Positions 1 to 6,651 of a stretch of 64,000 nt of DNA are shown here, in pieces. This stretch comes from an uncultured Agathobacter sp. (GTDB taxonomy: Bacteria > Bacillota > Clostridia > Lachnospirales > Lachnospiraceae). Under the pieces are notes generated by a model. The model searched no databases. It was given only the letters and a program-made list of their open reading frames with translations, and was not told where the DNA came from. The translations under genes and the position numbers were made by a program. The first letter of the stretch is position 1; every line of letters begins with the position of its first letter. The stretch spans positions 5,049-69,048 of the forward strand of contig CAKRLV010000013.1 in NCBI GenBank assembly GCA_934359755.1, in the 5' to 3' direction.

Positions 1-405
1 TTGAACCTTGTGCAAATTCATTCTATCAAATCCGTATGCAATAACTGCCTTTGTTGCCTCTGTTGCAAAACCTTTACACTGAAAATCTGAACCAATACAG
101 TATTCAATTTCAGCAAAATGATTCTTACTATCAACCAAAAAATATGCTATCTGTCCGATACACTCACCTGTCGTTTTTTCAACAACAGCCCAACGATAGT
201 AGTCATTTCTCTCATAAGAACCGATATACTTGTCAAGCAATCCCTTTACTTCATCTTTAGTAGAGTACACAGGTTCAGAATACAATGATTGTATTTTCTC
301 GTCTGCAACCCAATATTTTAGCATTGCGTCATCATCTGTATATTCAAACCTTCGGAGTATTAATCTCCCTGTCTCTATTGTATTTGTACCAATATGTGTA
401 AGCAT
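1..405 (-). CDS. GNAT-family N-acetyltransferase (RimJ/RimL-like), C-terminus cut by window edge
   Basis: An open frame reads from an ATG at 405 off the left edge of the window, giving 135 residues. It begins with a RimJ/RimL-style start (MLTHIGTNTIETGRLILRRF), the usual opening of GNAT acetyltransferases that modify protein N-termini, antibiotics or small amines with acetyl-CoA. The visible segment includes WAVVEKTTGECIGQIAYFLV and the acetyl-CoA binding region IEYCIGSDFQCKGFATEATK, where a Q-x-x-G-x-A/G pattern is typical. Its start lies 45 bases downstream of the stop of the zinc-ribbon gene, so the two are probably cotranscribed. The substrate cannot be told. The end lies outside the window. 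Confidence 0.8.
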   Translation of the reverse strand, partial: MLTHIGTNTIETGRLILRRFEYTDDDAMLKYWVADEKIQSLYSEPVYSTKDEVKGLLDKYIGSYERNDYYRWAVVEKTTGECIGQIAYFLVDSKNHFAEIEYCIGSDFQCKGFATEATKAVIAYGFDRMNLHKVQ

Positions 406-450
406 TATTCTACCTCTGTCAACTTCAAATTCAACTTCCTGTTTACTTTG

Positions 451-1062
451 TTATTTTGCTATTGACATTTCCTTTAACAATTTTACTATTTTATTTCTGT
501 TTTTTCCAATCTTCATAAAGGTTGGAAGATGGTCCGCTTGTGTCCGCATACCCATTTCCAAAGGATTTGGACTTTCTCGTAGCTCTGCGCTCAAATATTC
601 TATTAGATACGATAGGTGTGCTCTGTTTAATGCCCATACCGGCTTGCTATCAAAAAAACATAAAAACCAAAGTTCTAAACCAAAAATGGATTCATATCCA
701 TTTTCAATTTGCTCGTAGCATCCATAATACCTTTTCTTTGTTTTTTGAACCTTTCCTTGCATTACATGTCCACAGTAAGGGCATGCTACATGGAGAGCCG
801 GATAATTCTTTTTTGCTTCCTCTGTAATATCCACCCTATAGTATCTTCCGCAATTATCACAATGATTATGGACATCATAGCGGTACTGGAATTGCTCTTT
901 TTTCATAGATTTAGTACATGCTGTGCATGAAAATTGATAAATTCCTTCTTGCTTCGATACTATACCACGTTTTCCACATTTCGGACATTTAACATCAATA
1001 CCTGTTTTTATAACCGTATAAGGTGTATATGTAGAATATTTTTCATCTGTAACACGTTTCAA
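451..1062 (-). CDS. Zinc-ribbon protein of unknown function
   Basis: A 203-residue protein with two treble-clef or ribbon-like zinc sites. The first is formed by C26/C29 with C46/C49 and the second by C68/C71 with C94/C97, each pair being CxxC followed by G or T. The C-terminal half has no zinc ligands and is mixed aromatic and charged, containing YGCYEQIENGYESIFGLELW and a basic tail. No signal peptide or membrane segment is visible. Such ribbons usually bind nucleic acid or protein, but I do not recognise a named family and assign no function. It sits upstream of the GNAT gene and next to a stretch of decayed DNA, so it may belong to an accessory block. Confidence 0.7.
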   Translation of the reverse strand: MKRVTDEKYSTYTPYTVIKTGIDVKCPKCGKRGIVSKQEGIYQFSCTACTKSMKKEQFQYRYDVHNHCDNCGRYYRVDITEEAKKNYPALHVACPYCGHVMQGKVQKTKKRYYGCYEQIENGYESIFGLELWFLCFFDSKPVWALNRAHLSYLIEYLSAELRESPNPLEMGMRTQADHLPTFMKIGKNRNKIVKLLKEMSIAK

Positions 1063-1098
1063 TACTATTCTCCTTATTCATACCAAACTAACAAAGCA

Positions 1099-1128
1099 GG
1101 CGGTGAGATTTGCACCCACGAAATCGCC
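1099..1128 (-). other. tRNA T-arm-like hairpin, possible decayed tRNA or attachment-site remnant
   Basis: On the minus strand a 5-bp stem (GTGGG/CTCAC, 1103-1119) closes a 7-base loop TGCAAAT. It is flanked by GGCG and CGCC, which also pair. This resembles a tRNA T-arm plus the end of an acceptor stem, but the loop lacks the invariant TTC and I could not fold a D-arm or anticodon arm upstream. It could be a fragment left by an integrated element or an unrelated small structured RNA. About 130 bases on either side carry no convincing gene. Confidence 0.2.
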
Positions 1129-1326
1129 GCAGCTCCCCCATTGCATACATGCCAATCCCGCATTCGCGACCGCGTTACTTCTTTGCCACACCCAACGTAG
1201 AATTCAAATTTTCGCTCTCTATTTTACCACGAACGTCCCTAATATTCCACTCATATTTTTCTTGATTAATTAAGGCGTACTACCCATTCTTACAGCAATC
1301 CGCCTGTATAGTTACCACACCTCTAA

Positions 1327-1572
1327 ACTGTCCTCTTTTCTGTAAAATCTAAAAGCATTGAACCATTACGTCAAATACTTAAATCAAAAGGGATTAGTAG
1401 TTACTATTTAAGAAACAAATGCGGAATCAACTGTTTAGACAGCAAAACTATTCAACGCTTGATGAACGACCAATCTGTTTCTACAAATACACTAAATTCT
1501 CTATGCAATATTTTAGACTGCGAAATTTCAGATATTATAAAATTTATCCCTGATACAACCACTCAAAAATAA
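1327..1572 (+). pseudogene. 5'-truncated XRE/Cro-type helix-turn-helix regulator
   Basis: From about 1351 to the TAA at 1570-1572 the plus strand encodes a recognisable small XRE-type helix-turn-helix protein. It includes EPLRQILKSKGISSYYLRNK, then TIQRLMNDQSVSTNTLNSLC and NILDCEISDIIKF, which is the classic end of Cro/C1-like regulators of Firmicutes. The frame is closed upstream by a TAA at 1324 and no ATG, GTG or TTG precedes the homologous region. The first in-frame ATG is internal (recognition helix). I therefore call it a remnant that has lost its start. It may once have regulated neighbouring accessory genes. A hairpin terminator follows immediately. Confidence 0.6.
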
Positions 1573-1613
1573 GAGGTCTTTCTTCTATACATAATATAGT
1601 AGATTTACCTCTT
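1571..1613 (+). terminator. Hairpin terminator after the XRE remnant
   Basis: AAGAGGT (1571-1577) pairs with ACCTCTT (1607-1613) around a 29-base loop and is followed by TTTTATTT. The long loop makes it weaker than a textbook terminator, but its position at the end of the XRE remnant supports the call. Confidence 0.5.
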
Positions 1614-1619
1614 TTTTAT

Positions 1620-1648
1620 TTAAACATCCGTTCCCTTTATGTTATACT
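1620..1648 (+). promoter_or_regulatory. Sigma-A promoter of the small toxin gene
   Basis: TTAAAC (1620-1625), a 17-base spacer and TATACT (1643-1648) form a good vegetative promoter reading into the small toxin ORF. The predicted transcript would have a leader of about 75 bases, in which the ribosome-binding site is sequestered. Confidence 0.6.
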
Positions 1649-1700
1649 GTTATTGTGTAGTTGAAATGAAAGTAGGATGTGATTTTCCGATTATTAGATG

Positions 1701-1722
1701 CCCTCTAGTTTACAAAGGAGGG
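1701..1722 (+). promoter_or_regulatory. Hairpin masking the toxin ribosome-binding site
   Basis: CCCTC (1701-1705) is complementary to GAGGG (1718-1722), the core of a very strong Shine-Dalgarno (GGAGGG) located 8 bases before the toxin ATG. The fold would hide the site in the full-length mRNA. Translation control by SD sequestration is usual in type I toxin mRNAs; here it is inferred from pairing only. Confidence 0.5.
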
Positions 1723-1730
1723 TGATGCCA

Positions 1731-1817
1731 ATGAACACAATGGAAGTTCTTACACTTTTATTAGTCGTTTTTGCGGCTCTGTCTTACATAGATAATCGTA
1801 ATAACAAAAAGAAATAG
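1731..1817 (+). CDS. Small hydrophobic toxin, holin-like type I family
   Basis: This 28-codon gene starts at ATG 1731 behind a strong GGAGGGTG site and encodes MNTMEVLTLLLVVFAALSYI followed by a charged tail DNRNNKKK. One hydrophobic helix with a lysine-rich end is the hallmark of short membrane toxins such as TxpA/BsrG and of the family annotated as putative holin-like toxins in Firmicutes. These insert in the cell's own membrane when their RNA antitoxin is lost. The gene ends inside a perfect hairpin shared with an antisense transcript (see the ncRNA at 1806-1903). It is too short for normal gene callers. The identity rests on size, hydropathy, the SD signal and the antisense layout, not on a database match. 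Confidence 0.75.
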   Translation: MNTMEVLTLLLVVFAALSYIDNRNNKKK

Positions 1818-1903
1818 CATCCCAACCGACCAAAGTTAGATGCTATTTCATATTTAGTATTCAACTGAGGGCAAATCGGATATTACATCCGATTCACTTT
1901 CTA
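1806..1903 (-). ncRNA. Antisense RNA antitoxin (RatA-like), about 95-100 nt
   Basis: A strong minus-strand promoter (1909-1937) starts a transcript near 1903 that has no ORF. It first forms an 8-bp hairpin (1874-1881 with 1887-1894). It then runs through the shared 11-bp stem at 1811-1849 and should stop in the T-run that follows on this strand (complement of AAAAA at 1806-1810). Its last part is antisense to the final toxin codons and the toxin mRNA 3' end, the same tail-to-tail overlap seen in txpA/RatA. The expected job is to pair with toxin mRNA, blocking it or provoking its decay. Ends are predicted from sequence only. Confidence 0.65.
1811..1849. terminator. Bidirectional terminator shared by toxin mRNA and antitoxin RNA
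   Basis: GAAATAGCATC (1811-1821) and GATGCTATTTC (1839-1849) form a perfect 11-bp stem with a 17-base loop. Plus-strand reading is followed by a weakly T-rich stretch. Minus-strand reading is followed by TTTTTG. The left arm contains the last toxin codon and its TAG stop, so the toxin ORF runs into the terminator. Confidence 0.75.
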
Positions 1904-1908
1904 AACAA

Positions 1909-1937
1909 ATTATACACTAGGGCATTTGAGAAATCAA
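1909..1937 (-). promoter_or_regulatory. Strong sigma-A promoter of the antisense RNA
   Basis: On the minus strand TTGATT (1932-1937), exactly 17 bases, then TATAAT (1909-1914). This is nearer consensus than the toxin promoter, matching the usual excess of antitoxin RNA over toxin mRNA. Confidence 0.75.
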
Positions 1938-2025
1938 GTGCCCCTTTTAATAACCATGACAGACTTAGTTAAAAATCGTTACAGTTCATTTAAAATGTCT
2001 CTACAATGCATAGGACTGTAATCGC

Positions 2026-3618
2026 TCAGTAATTAACGCTATGGCGCATAGCTTGACAGCGCAGTGTCAAGCTTGCGTCTGACCAATAACAAATTGCATC
2101 CACCAATGCTTCATAAGAACTTTCATCAGCCTCTACAATCTGACCGCATTTATGCTTTCTGAGTTCTTCCGTTGTTTTCACTCCTATTGAATATGCGACA
2201 TCTATCTCCACAGTCTCTGGAAGTGCCTCATAGAATCTTCGCACATTAGATGCACTTGTAAAAACTGCCTGCACATTGCCACAAACTTCCTGAAATGCTT
2301 TTTCATCAATTGCCATTTTTATATTTTCATATGCGACAATTTTTTTAAAATTACAACATTCTCCAAGAACATTTTCAATATCAGTCGAGGATTCTTTTGC
2401 CGTAAATAAACACACATTAGATTCCTTTTCTAAAACAGTTCTAAGTTCCTCACCAAGCCCTTTTCCAGTCTCATTTTTTGCGACAATATCCGCCTGTATA
2501 TAGTACTTTGAAAGTTCTTTCGCTGTGGCTTTTCCGACAACACCTATTTTACAGTCTGACAAAATTCTTGCATCTGTTTTTGCCATTTTCATGTTTTCGA
2601 AAAATGCTCTGACTCCGTTCTTACTGGTAAAAAGAATCCAATCAGATTCTTGTACTCTTTTCTTAAAATCTGCGATAAAAACAGGTTCAATTTTGCCTGC
2701 TTTTATTGCATGCACATCTGCACCAAGTTCCCTCAATCTGGCAATCAGCTTATTTTGTTCTTTATAATCGCTTAGGCTTTTATCGTCGCATATACTTCTA
2801 TCGTCGCATATATTCTTGTTAGTGCATACATGATATGACTCTATATAAGGCACATAAATCTGTCTACCAAAAAGTGGTCTTTTTTCAAAAAATGATAGCC
2901 TTTCGTTCAATCCTACGACATCTCCAACGACGATTATTGCTGGCGATATCAGACCTGCTTTTTCAATTTTCTCTCCGATATCTGCCAATGTTCCGACACA
3001 CTTTTTCTGTCTTGCTGTTGTACCATTTGATATAACTGCAATTGCTGTATCAGTACGTCTTCCAGCTCCCATAAGCCCTTCCGCTATGCTTTTTACATGG
3101 GCAAGTCCCATCAGAAATACACATGTGATTGTCTCATCTGTCATAAGTGAATAATCTATATCTGCCTCTTCATCTTTCCTGCTATGTGCAGTTATAACCT
3201 GAAATCCCTTTGCGATTCCTCGATGTGTAATTGGAATTCCCGCATCCGCAAGTGCCGCTACTGACGAACTTACCCCTGGCACAACTTCTACTTCCACATT
3301 TCTGTCTGTAAGATAAAGTGCTTCTTCTCCGCCTCTTCCAAACACATATGGATCGCCACCTTTTAATCGGACAACAAGTCCATGCTGTTTTGATTTCTGA
3401 TACAGAAGTTCATTAATATCATCCTGCTTCATCACATGCTTGTGATTTTCCTTACCAACATATATAAGTTCACAGCCTGGCTTTGTCGTATCAAGCAATT
3501 CGACAGACAACAATCTGTCATATACAAGACAATCTGCTTCCTTTATGTACTTCTCACTTTTTAAAGTAAGCAGGCCCACATCTCCTGGTCCTGCTCCTGC
3601 TAACACTACTTTTCCCAT
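2026..3618 (-). CDS. cobA-hemD: Uroporphyrinogen-III C-methyltransferase / uroporphyrinogen-III synthase fusion
   Basis: A 530-residue fusion. The first ~240 residues are a SUMT methyltransferase: VVLAGAGPGDVGLLT near the start and the SAM-binding loop RLKGGDPYVFGRGGEE at 84-99. They convert uroporphyrinogen III to precorrin-2 with two S-adenosylmethionines. The rest (about 250-515) is a HemD domain that cyclises hydroxymethylbilane. The fusion is common in clostridia. A short insert rich in CDD repeats lies at the start of the HemD half, encoded by 18-bp tandem units (2763-2816). The last ~17 residues (from WSDASLTL) look like an extension beyond the usual HemD end. It is the last gene of bioY-met8-hemC-cobA/hemD and provides siroheme precursor for the sulfite reductase at 8754-9626. 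Confidence 0.93.
   Translation of the reverse strand: MGKVVLAGAGPGDVGLLTLKSEKYIKEADCLVYDRLLSVELLDTTKPGCELIYVGKENHKHVMKQDDINELLYQKSKQHGLVVRLKGGDPYVFGRGGEEALYLTDRNVEVEVVPGVSSSVAALADAGIPITHRGIAKGFQVITAHSRKDEEADIDYSLMTDETITCVFLMGLAHVKSIAEGLMGAGRRTDTAIAVISNGTTARQKKCVGTLADIGEKIEKAGLISPAIIVVGDVVGLNERLSFFEKRPLFGRQIYVPYIESYHVCTNKNICDDRSICDDKSLSDYKEQNKLIARLRELGADVHAIKAGKIEPVFIADFKKRVQESDWILFTSKNGVRAFFENMKMAKTDARILSDCKIGVVGKATAKELSKYYIQADIVAKNETGKGLGEELRTVLEKESNVCLFTAKESSTDIENVLGECCNFKKIVAYENIKMAIDEKAFQEVCGNVQAVFTSASNVRRFYEALPETVEIDVAYSIGVKTTEELRKHKCGQIVEADESSYEALVDAICYWSDASLTLRCQAMRHSVNY
2763..2816. repeat. 18-bp tandem repeat inside the CobA-HemD linker
   Basis: Two near-identical 18-bp units (2781-2798 and 2799-2816, each beginning TATCGTCGCATATA) and a decayed third (2763-2780). 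They keep the reading frame and encode NICDDR/SICDDK/SLSDYK hexads at the junction before the HemD domain. Confidence 0.7.
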
Positions 3619-3653
3619 ATTTAAAATAATTATCCTGATTTCTATTTTATAAA

Positions 3654-4793
3654 TTAGTCAAGTTCACCCTGAATACAATCTACTGCTTTCGCAACCATTT
3701 TTCTGCCGACAATGTAGATATTACTCTTCTGCCGCTTTCCTTCATCTAAAACATTTATACCATATTCACTGACATCATCACAGCTGACATCATCACCATT
3801 CGCATCATCACCACTGATATCACCGCAACCGACATCATCACAACTCACATCATCACCACTGATATCATCGCAACAGACATCTTCACAACTGATATTATAT
3901 TCACTAACATCATCGCAACTCACATCATCTTCACCGACAATAGTCGCAGCAATACTACTTCCATCTTCTCTGCCATACATGGCACGAAGCTTCAATTTCC
4001 CGTCAGAATCATAATCACAGTAAGCTGCAACTGGTGTGTGACAGTTTCCACCTATCATCTTTAGAAAACCTCTTTCTGCGTTGACACATATATCGGTCCG
4101 TTCATCCGATAAAGCATCCAGTTTCTTAATAAGGTCATAATTATCAGCCCTGACTTCAAGTGCGAGTGTTCCCTGCGCAGGTGCTGGAATCATATCATCA
4201 ACCGAAAGATATTGTGTAATTTCAGCTTGTCTTCCTATACGCTTTATTCCGGCTGCCGCAATCACAATTCCGTCTAATATTAAGCCGTCCTTGTAATTAT
4301 CATCGCACACGATTTCTTTATTATATAATTTTCTAAGTCTGGTATCGATATTTCCGCGAATCCCCACCACACGAAGGTCGGGTCTTATTTTTAAAAGCTG
4401 GAATTTTCTTCGCTTACTTCCAGTTCCTATAACTGCTCCCTCTGGCAATTCATCTAGTGACTTCACATCACGAAGTATGAGAACATCCCTTGAATCCTCT
4501 CTTGTCCACGCCTTTGAAAAAGTAAGTCCCTTTGCTGGCTCATCTGGCATATCTTTTAATGAATGAACTGCCATATGAATTTTACCTTCAAGAAGTTCCT
4601 CCTCAATTTCTTTGACAAATATTCCCTTGGAACCTATCTGGTCGAGCTGACGATTCTTCTCAATATCACCTGTTGTCTTTATAACGACTGCCTCGAATTC
4701 GTCTTTCGGATATGCACTTTTTAATCTATCAATTACCAGATTTGTCTGCACTAATGCAAGCTTTGATCCTCTGGTTCCAACAAAATACTTCAT
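3654..4793 (-). CDS. hemC: Hydroxymethylbilane synthase (porphobilinogen deaminase) with a repeat insertion
   Basis: HemC polymerises four porphobilinogens to hydroxymethylbilane on a dipyrromethane cofactor. Family hallmarks are GTRGSKLALVQTN at the N-terminus, AVHSLKDMPDE, GTGSKRRKFQL, VVGIRGNIDTRL and the cofactor-attachment region GGNCHTPVAAY, where the Cys carries dipyrromethane. The protein is 379 residues, about 70 longer than usual (roughly 300-315). The excess is a low-complexity run at residues 288-347 made of twelve pentapeptides of the type xDDVS, inserted in the C-terminal domain. The downstream cobA-hemD starts 35 bases later, and 71 bases separate it from the upstream met8-type gene. 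The core looks intact, so activity is expected. Confidence 0.94.
   Translation of the reverse strand: MKYFVGTRGSKLALVQTNLVIDRLKSAYPKDEFEAVVIKTTGDIEKNRQLDQIGSKGIFVKEIEEELLEGKIHMAVHSLKDMPDEPAKGLTFSKAWTREDSRDVLILRDVKSLDELPEGAVIGTGSKRRKFQLLKIRPDLRVVGIRGNIDTRLRKLYNKEIVCDDNYKDGLILDGIVIAAAGIKRIGRQAEITQYLSVDDMIPAPAQGTLALEVRADNYDLIKKLDALSDERTDICVNAERGFLKMIGGNCHTPVAAYCDYDSDGKLKLRAMYGREDGSSIAATIVGEDDVSCDDVSEYNISCEDVCCDDISGDDVSCDDVGCGDISGDDANGDDVSCDDVSEYGINVLDEGKRQKSNIYIVGRKMVAKAVDCIQGELD
3753..3932. repeat. 15-bp coding minisatellite (12 pentapeptide units) in hemC
   Basis: Twelve in-frame 15-bp units encode EDDVS, CDDVS, EYNIS, CEDVC, CDDIS, GDDVS, CDDVG, CGDIS, GDDAN, GDDVS, CDDVS and EYGIN. Units differ by point changes, so the array is not brand new, but the 15-bp period is obvious in the DNA (repeated catcatcac blocks). 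Confidence 0.9.
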
Positions 4794-4864
4794 TTACCGC
4801 TCCTGCAAATTATGATTGACTCATAATATGCTTTTGTTCATATTACTGTTTTTTATACTGCATT

Positions 4865-5455
4865 TCATTCTGGCAGTTTTCCTGTTTTTATTGCAGTATC
4901 AACTATATCTTTAAAAACTGCCCGCCGCTGTGCTTCCGTCGCATAATTATGTATGATATCTTCCCTGATACTTCCCATATACTCACACAATTCTCCAAGA
5001 AAAGGTGTAAGGATATCCTTCTCTTTTGCCTTAAGGTACTGCGTCAGCACCGGACTGTTACCACTGCTTGAAAAGGCTGCTACAAGCTCCTGTTCTTTTA
5101 CGTAAGATGGAAAAATAAAACTACAATCCTCTTTCTGGTCAACAGCATTTACCATTATTCCTCTTGCCTTGCAGCACTGTGAAATATCATGGTTTAACTG
5201 CTCATCATCTGTTGCTGCAATGACCAGCTTCTTCCCATCACAATCGCTTTCCTCGAAAGCCCTTCGAACCACTTCTATATCATACTCTTTTTCTTCTATT
5301 ATGCGTGATATATTTTCACATATATCTTTGGCAACCACAATCACTTTTGCATCAAAATCCAAAAGTGTCATGACCTTCCTATACGCAACCTGCCCGCCTC
5401 CTACAACGAGGCATGGCTGATTTGTTATATCTACAAACATTGGAAAATATGCCAT
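4865..5455 (-). CDS. Precorrin-2 dehydrogenase / sirohydrochlorin ferrochelatase (Met8-like)
   Basis: A 196-residue protein of the Met8/CysG-N family that oxidises precorrin-2 with NAD+ and, in bifunctional members, inserts iron to give siroheme. The Rossmann motif CLVVGGGQVAYRKV is at residues 15-28, followed by the family signatures AATDDEQLNHDI and FIFPSYVKEQELVAAFSSSG with SPVLTQYLK. It starts one base after the stop of bioY, so the two are translationally coupled. Together with HemC and CobA-HemD it completes the siroheme branch in this operon. Confidence 0.9.
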   Translation of the reverse strand: MAYFPMFVDITNQPCLVVGGGQVAYRKVMTLLDFDAKVIVVAKDICENISRIIEEKEYDIEVVRRAFEESDCDGKKLVIAATDDEQLNHDISQCCKARGIMVNAVDQKEDCSFIFPSYVKEQELVAAFSSSGNSPVLTQYLKAKEKDILTPFLGELCEYMGSIREDIIHNYATEAQRRAVFKDIVDTAIKTGKLPE

Positions 5456-5456
5456 A

Positions 5457-6062
5457 TTACATTACTTTCTTTCTTGAACCATATCCATTTAATATATTGA
5501 TAAAAGCTGGGCGAAGCTTTATCGCAAATGTAGCTGCTGATACGCAAAGTATCATATCTGGAATTACTGTTATAAGGCAGTAATTAACCACAACAACCGA
5601 CCATGTAACTGGTGTATGTACATAGAAATTATTGATGCAATAAAAATAGATAGCGCCTACTGTGTAATATGCAACAAGTCCTGCCATTGCTGGTAATAAA
5701 AGCGCAACTGAATGAAATTTCTTCACTGCGTCAGTTAATGCTCCTATAATATATGCTGCAAGTGCAAATCCTAGTAAAAATCCAAAACCTGGTCTGAATA
5801 TATATGCAGGACCGCCACCTGCTGCAAATACAGGCACACCCACAATTCCTATACAAAGGTATACCACGACGCTGATTGTCGCAAGCTTCTTTCCAAGAAG
5901 AAATCCTGCCATAAGTACGAAGAACCACTGCAACGTAAAATGCATTGTGTACATAGGAAGGGGAATATCTATCTTAATAAATGCTCCAACTGCTATGAGC
6001 GCCGCAAAAAGTGCACATGTTGTTAATTCCCTTGTTGTTAATCCTTTAGTTTCTTTTTTCAT
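5457..6062 (-). CDS. bioY: BioY-family substrate-binding (S) component of an ECF transporter, biotin predicted
   Basis: A 201-residue membrane protein with about six hydrophobic segments. The signature AAGGGPAYIFRPGFGFLLGF (about residues 80-99) matches BioY, the biotin-binding subunit of energy-coupling-factor importers. No energising subunits (EcfA/T) are nearby, which is normal for group II systems sharing a common module. Unusually it is the first gene of a siroheme operon and is coupled to the met8-type gene one base downstream. It could import another ring compound, but the motif favours biotin. Its upstream region is a 16-unit tandem repeat (6099-6394), so promoter spacing may vary between strains. 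Confidence 0.87.
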   Translation of the reverse strand: MKKETKGLTTRELTTCALFAALIAVGAFIKIDIPLPMYTMHFTLQWFFVLMAGFLLGKKLATISVVVYLCIGIVGVPVFAAGGGPAYIFRPGFGFLLGFALAAYIIGALTDAVKKFHSVALLLPAMAGLVAYYTVGAIYFYCINNFYVHTPVTWSVVVVNYCLITVIPDMILCVSAATFAIKLRPAFINILNGYGSRKKVM

Positions 6063-6098
6063 ATTTTCTCCATTCTTATCTTCTTATCCGCTATCTTT

Positions 6099-6394
6099 GT
6101 TCTTATTCTAGATCCGTTCTTATTCGTTATCTCTGTTCTTATTCTATATCTGTTCTTATTCGTTATCTCTGTTCTTATTCTATATCTGTTCTTATTCGTT
6201 ATCTGTTCTTATTCGTTATCTCTGTTCTTATTCGTTATCTGTTCTTATTCGTTATCTATGTTCTTATTCGTTATCTATGTTCTTATTCGTTATCTATGTT
6301 CTTATTCGTTATCTCTGTTCTTATTCGTTATCTCTGTTCTTATTTGTTATCTCTGTTCTTATTTGTTATCTCTGTTCTTATTTGTTATCTCTGT
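6099..6394. repeat. Intergenic minisatellite, 16 units of 17 or 19 bp, upstream of bioY
   Basis: Sixteen head-to-tail units built on GTTCTTATTCGTTATCT, with an optional CT or AT extension that makes some units 19 bp. A few early units read TTCTATATCT and the last three carry TTTGTT in place of TTCGTT. Unit drift is ordered along the array, typical of slippage and unequal exchange. It lies between the JAMM-gene terminator and bioY, entirely in the bioY 5' region. It is not a CRISPR: there are no spacers and units abut. No other feature is seen in this gap except the terminator at 6579-6623. Confidence 0.9.
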
Positions 6395-6440
6395 GTTATG
6401 GTTAAATGGGGTACGAAAATGCAAAGCATGTAGTAATCCG

Positions 6441-6475
6441 ATTAATCACATATAAGTGGCAAAAGGTACGTTGCC
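6441..6475 (-). repeat. Short dispersed element (copy 1 of 3) with GGCAA...TTGCC hairpin
   Basis: Minus strand: GGCAACGTACCTTTTGCC followed by RCTTATRTGTGATTAAT. Near-identical copies follow the stop codons of both secreted proteins (26484-26518, 28397-28431), there as GGCAAAAAGTATTTTGCC. Conservation of the flank as well as the hairpin suggests one small repeat family rather than three chance terminators. Confidence 0.45.
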
Positions 6476-6578
6476 CCACACAAAACCACTGTGCAGACAA
6501 ACGTATATATTCACTTCAAATATACAGCATAAAAATAATACCATCCCGACATAAAAAAGAAAAGTCATAAAAATAAAG

Positions 6579-6623
6579 ATTACAGCCCATTCAAAGTGTA
6601 TCCACGATGTCTGAGCTGTAATC
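6579..6623 (-). terminator. Terminator of the trxB-to-JAMM sulfur operon
   Basis: Minus strand: GATTACAGC (6615-6623) pairs perfectly with GCTGTAATC (6579-6587), followed by TTTATTTTTATG. It lies 29 bases after the stop of the JAMM gene and closes that operon. Confidence 0.7.
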
Positions 6624-6651
6624 GCATACATAAGCCTTAATTAATCACATA

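Noticed and set aside
934..1200. 88-codon plus-strand ORF ending TSLPHPT
   Set aside because: Antisense to the zinc-ribbon gene and to the decayed region; no start signal or family resemblance.
1087..1200. Functional tRNA gene
   Set aside because: Only a T-arm-like hairpin can be folded; loop lacks TTC, and D- and anticodon arms are missing.
6099..6394. CRISPR array
   Set aside because: Units abut with no unique spacers and no cas genes are present.
6258..6455. 65-codon hydrophobic ORF on the plus strand within the 17/19-bp repeat
   Set aside because: It is the translation of the tandem repeat itself, with no ribosome-binding site and a periodic low-complexity sequence.
6446..6631. 61-codon minus-strand ORF with one hydrophobic segment
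   Set aside because: Its 5' half is the terminator stem-loop of the preceding operon and there is no ribosome-binding site.
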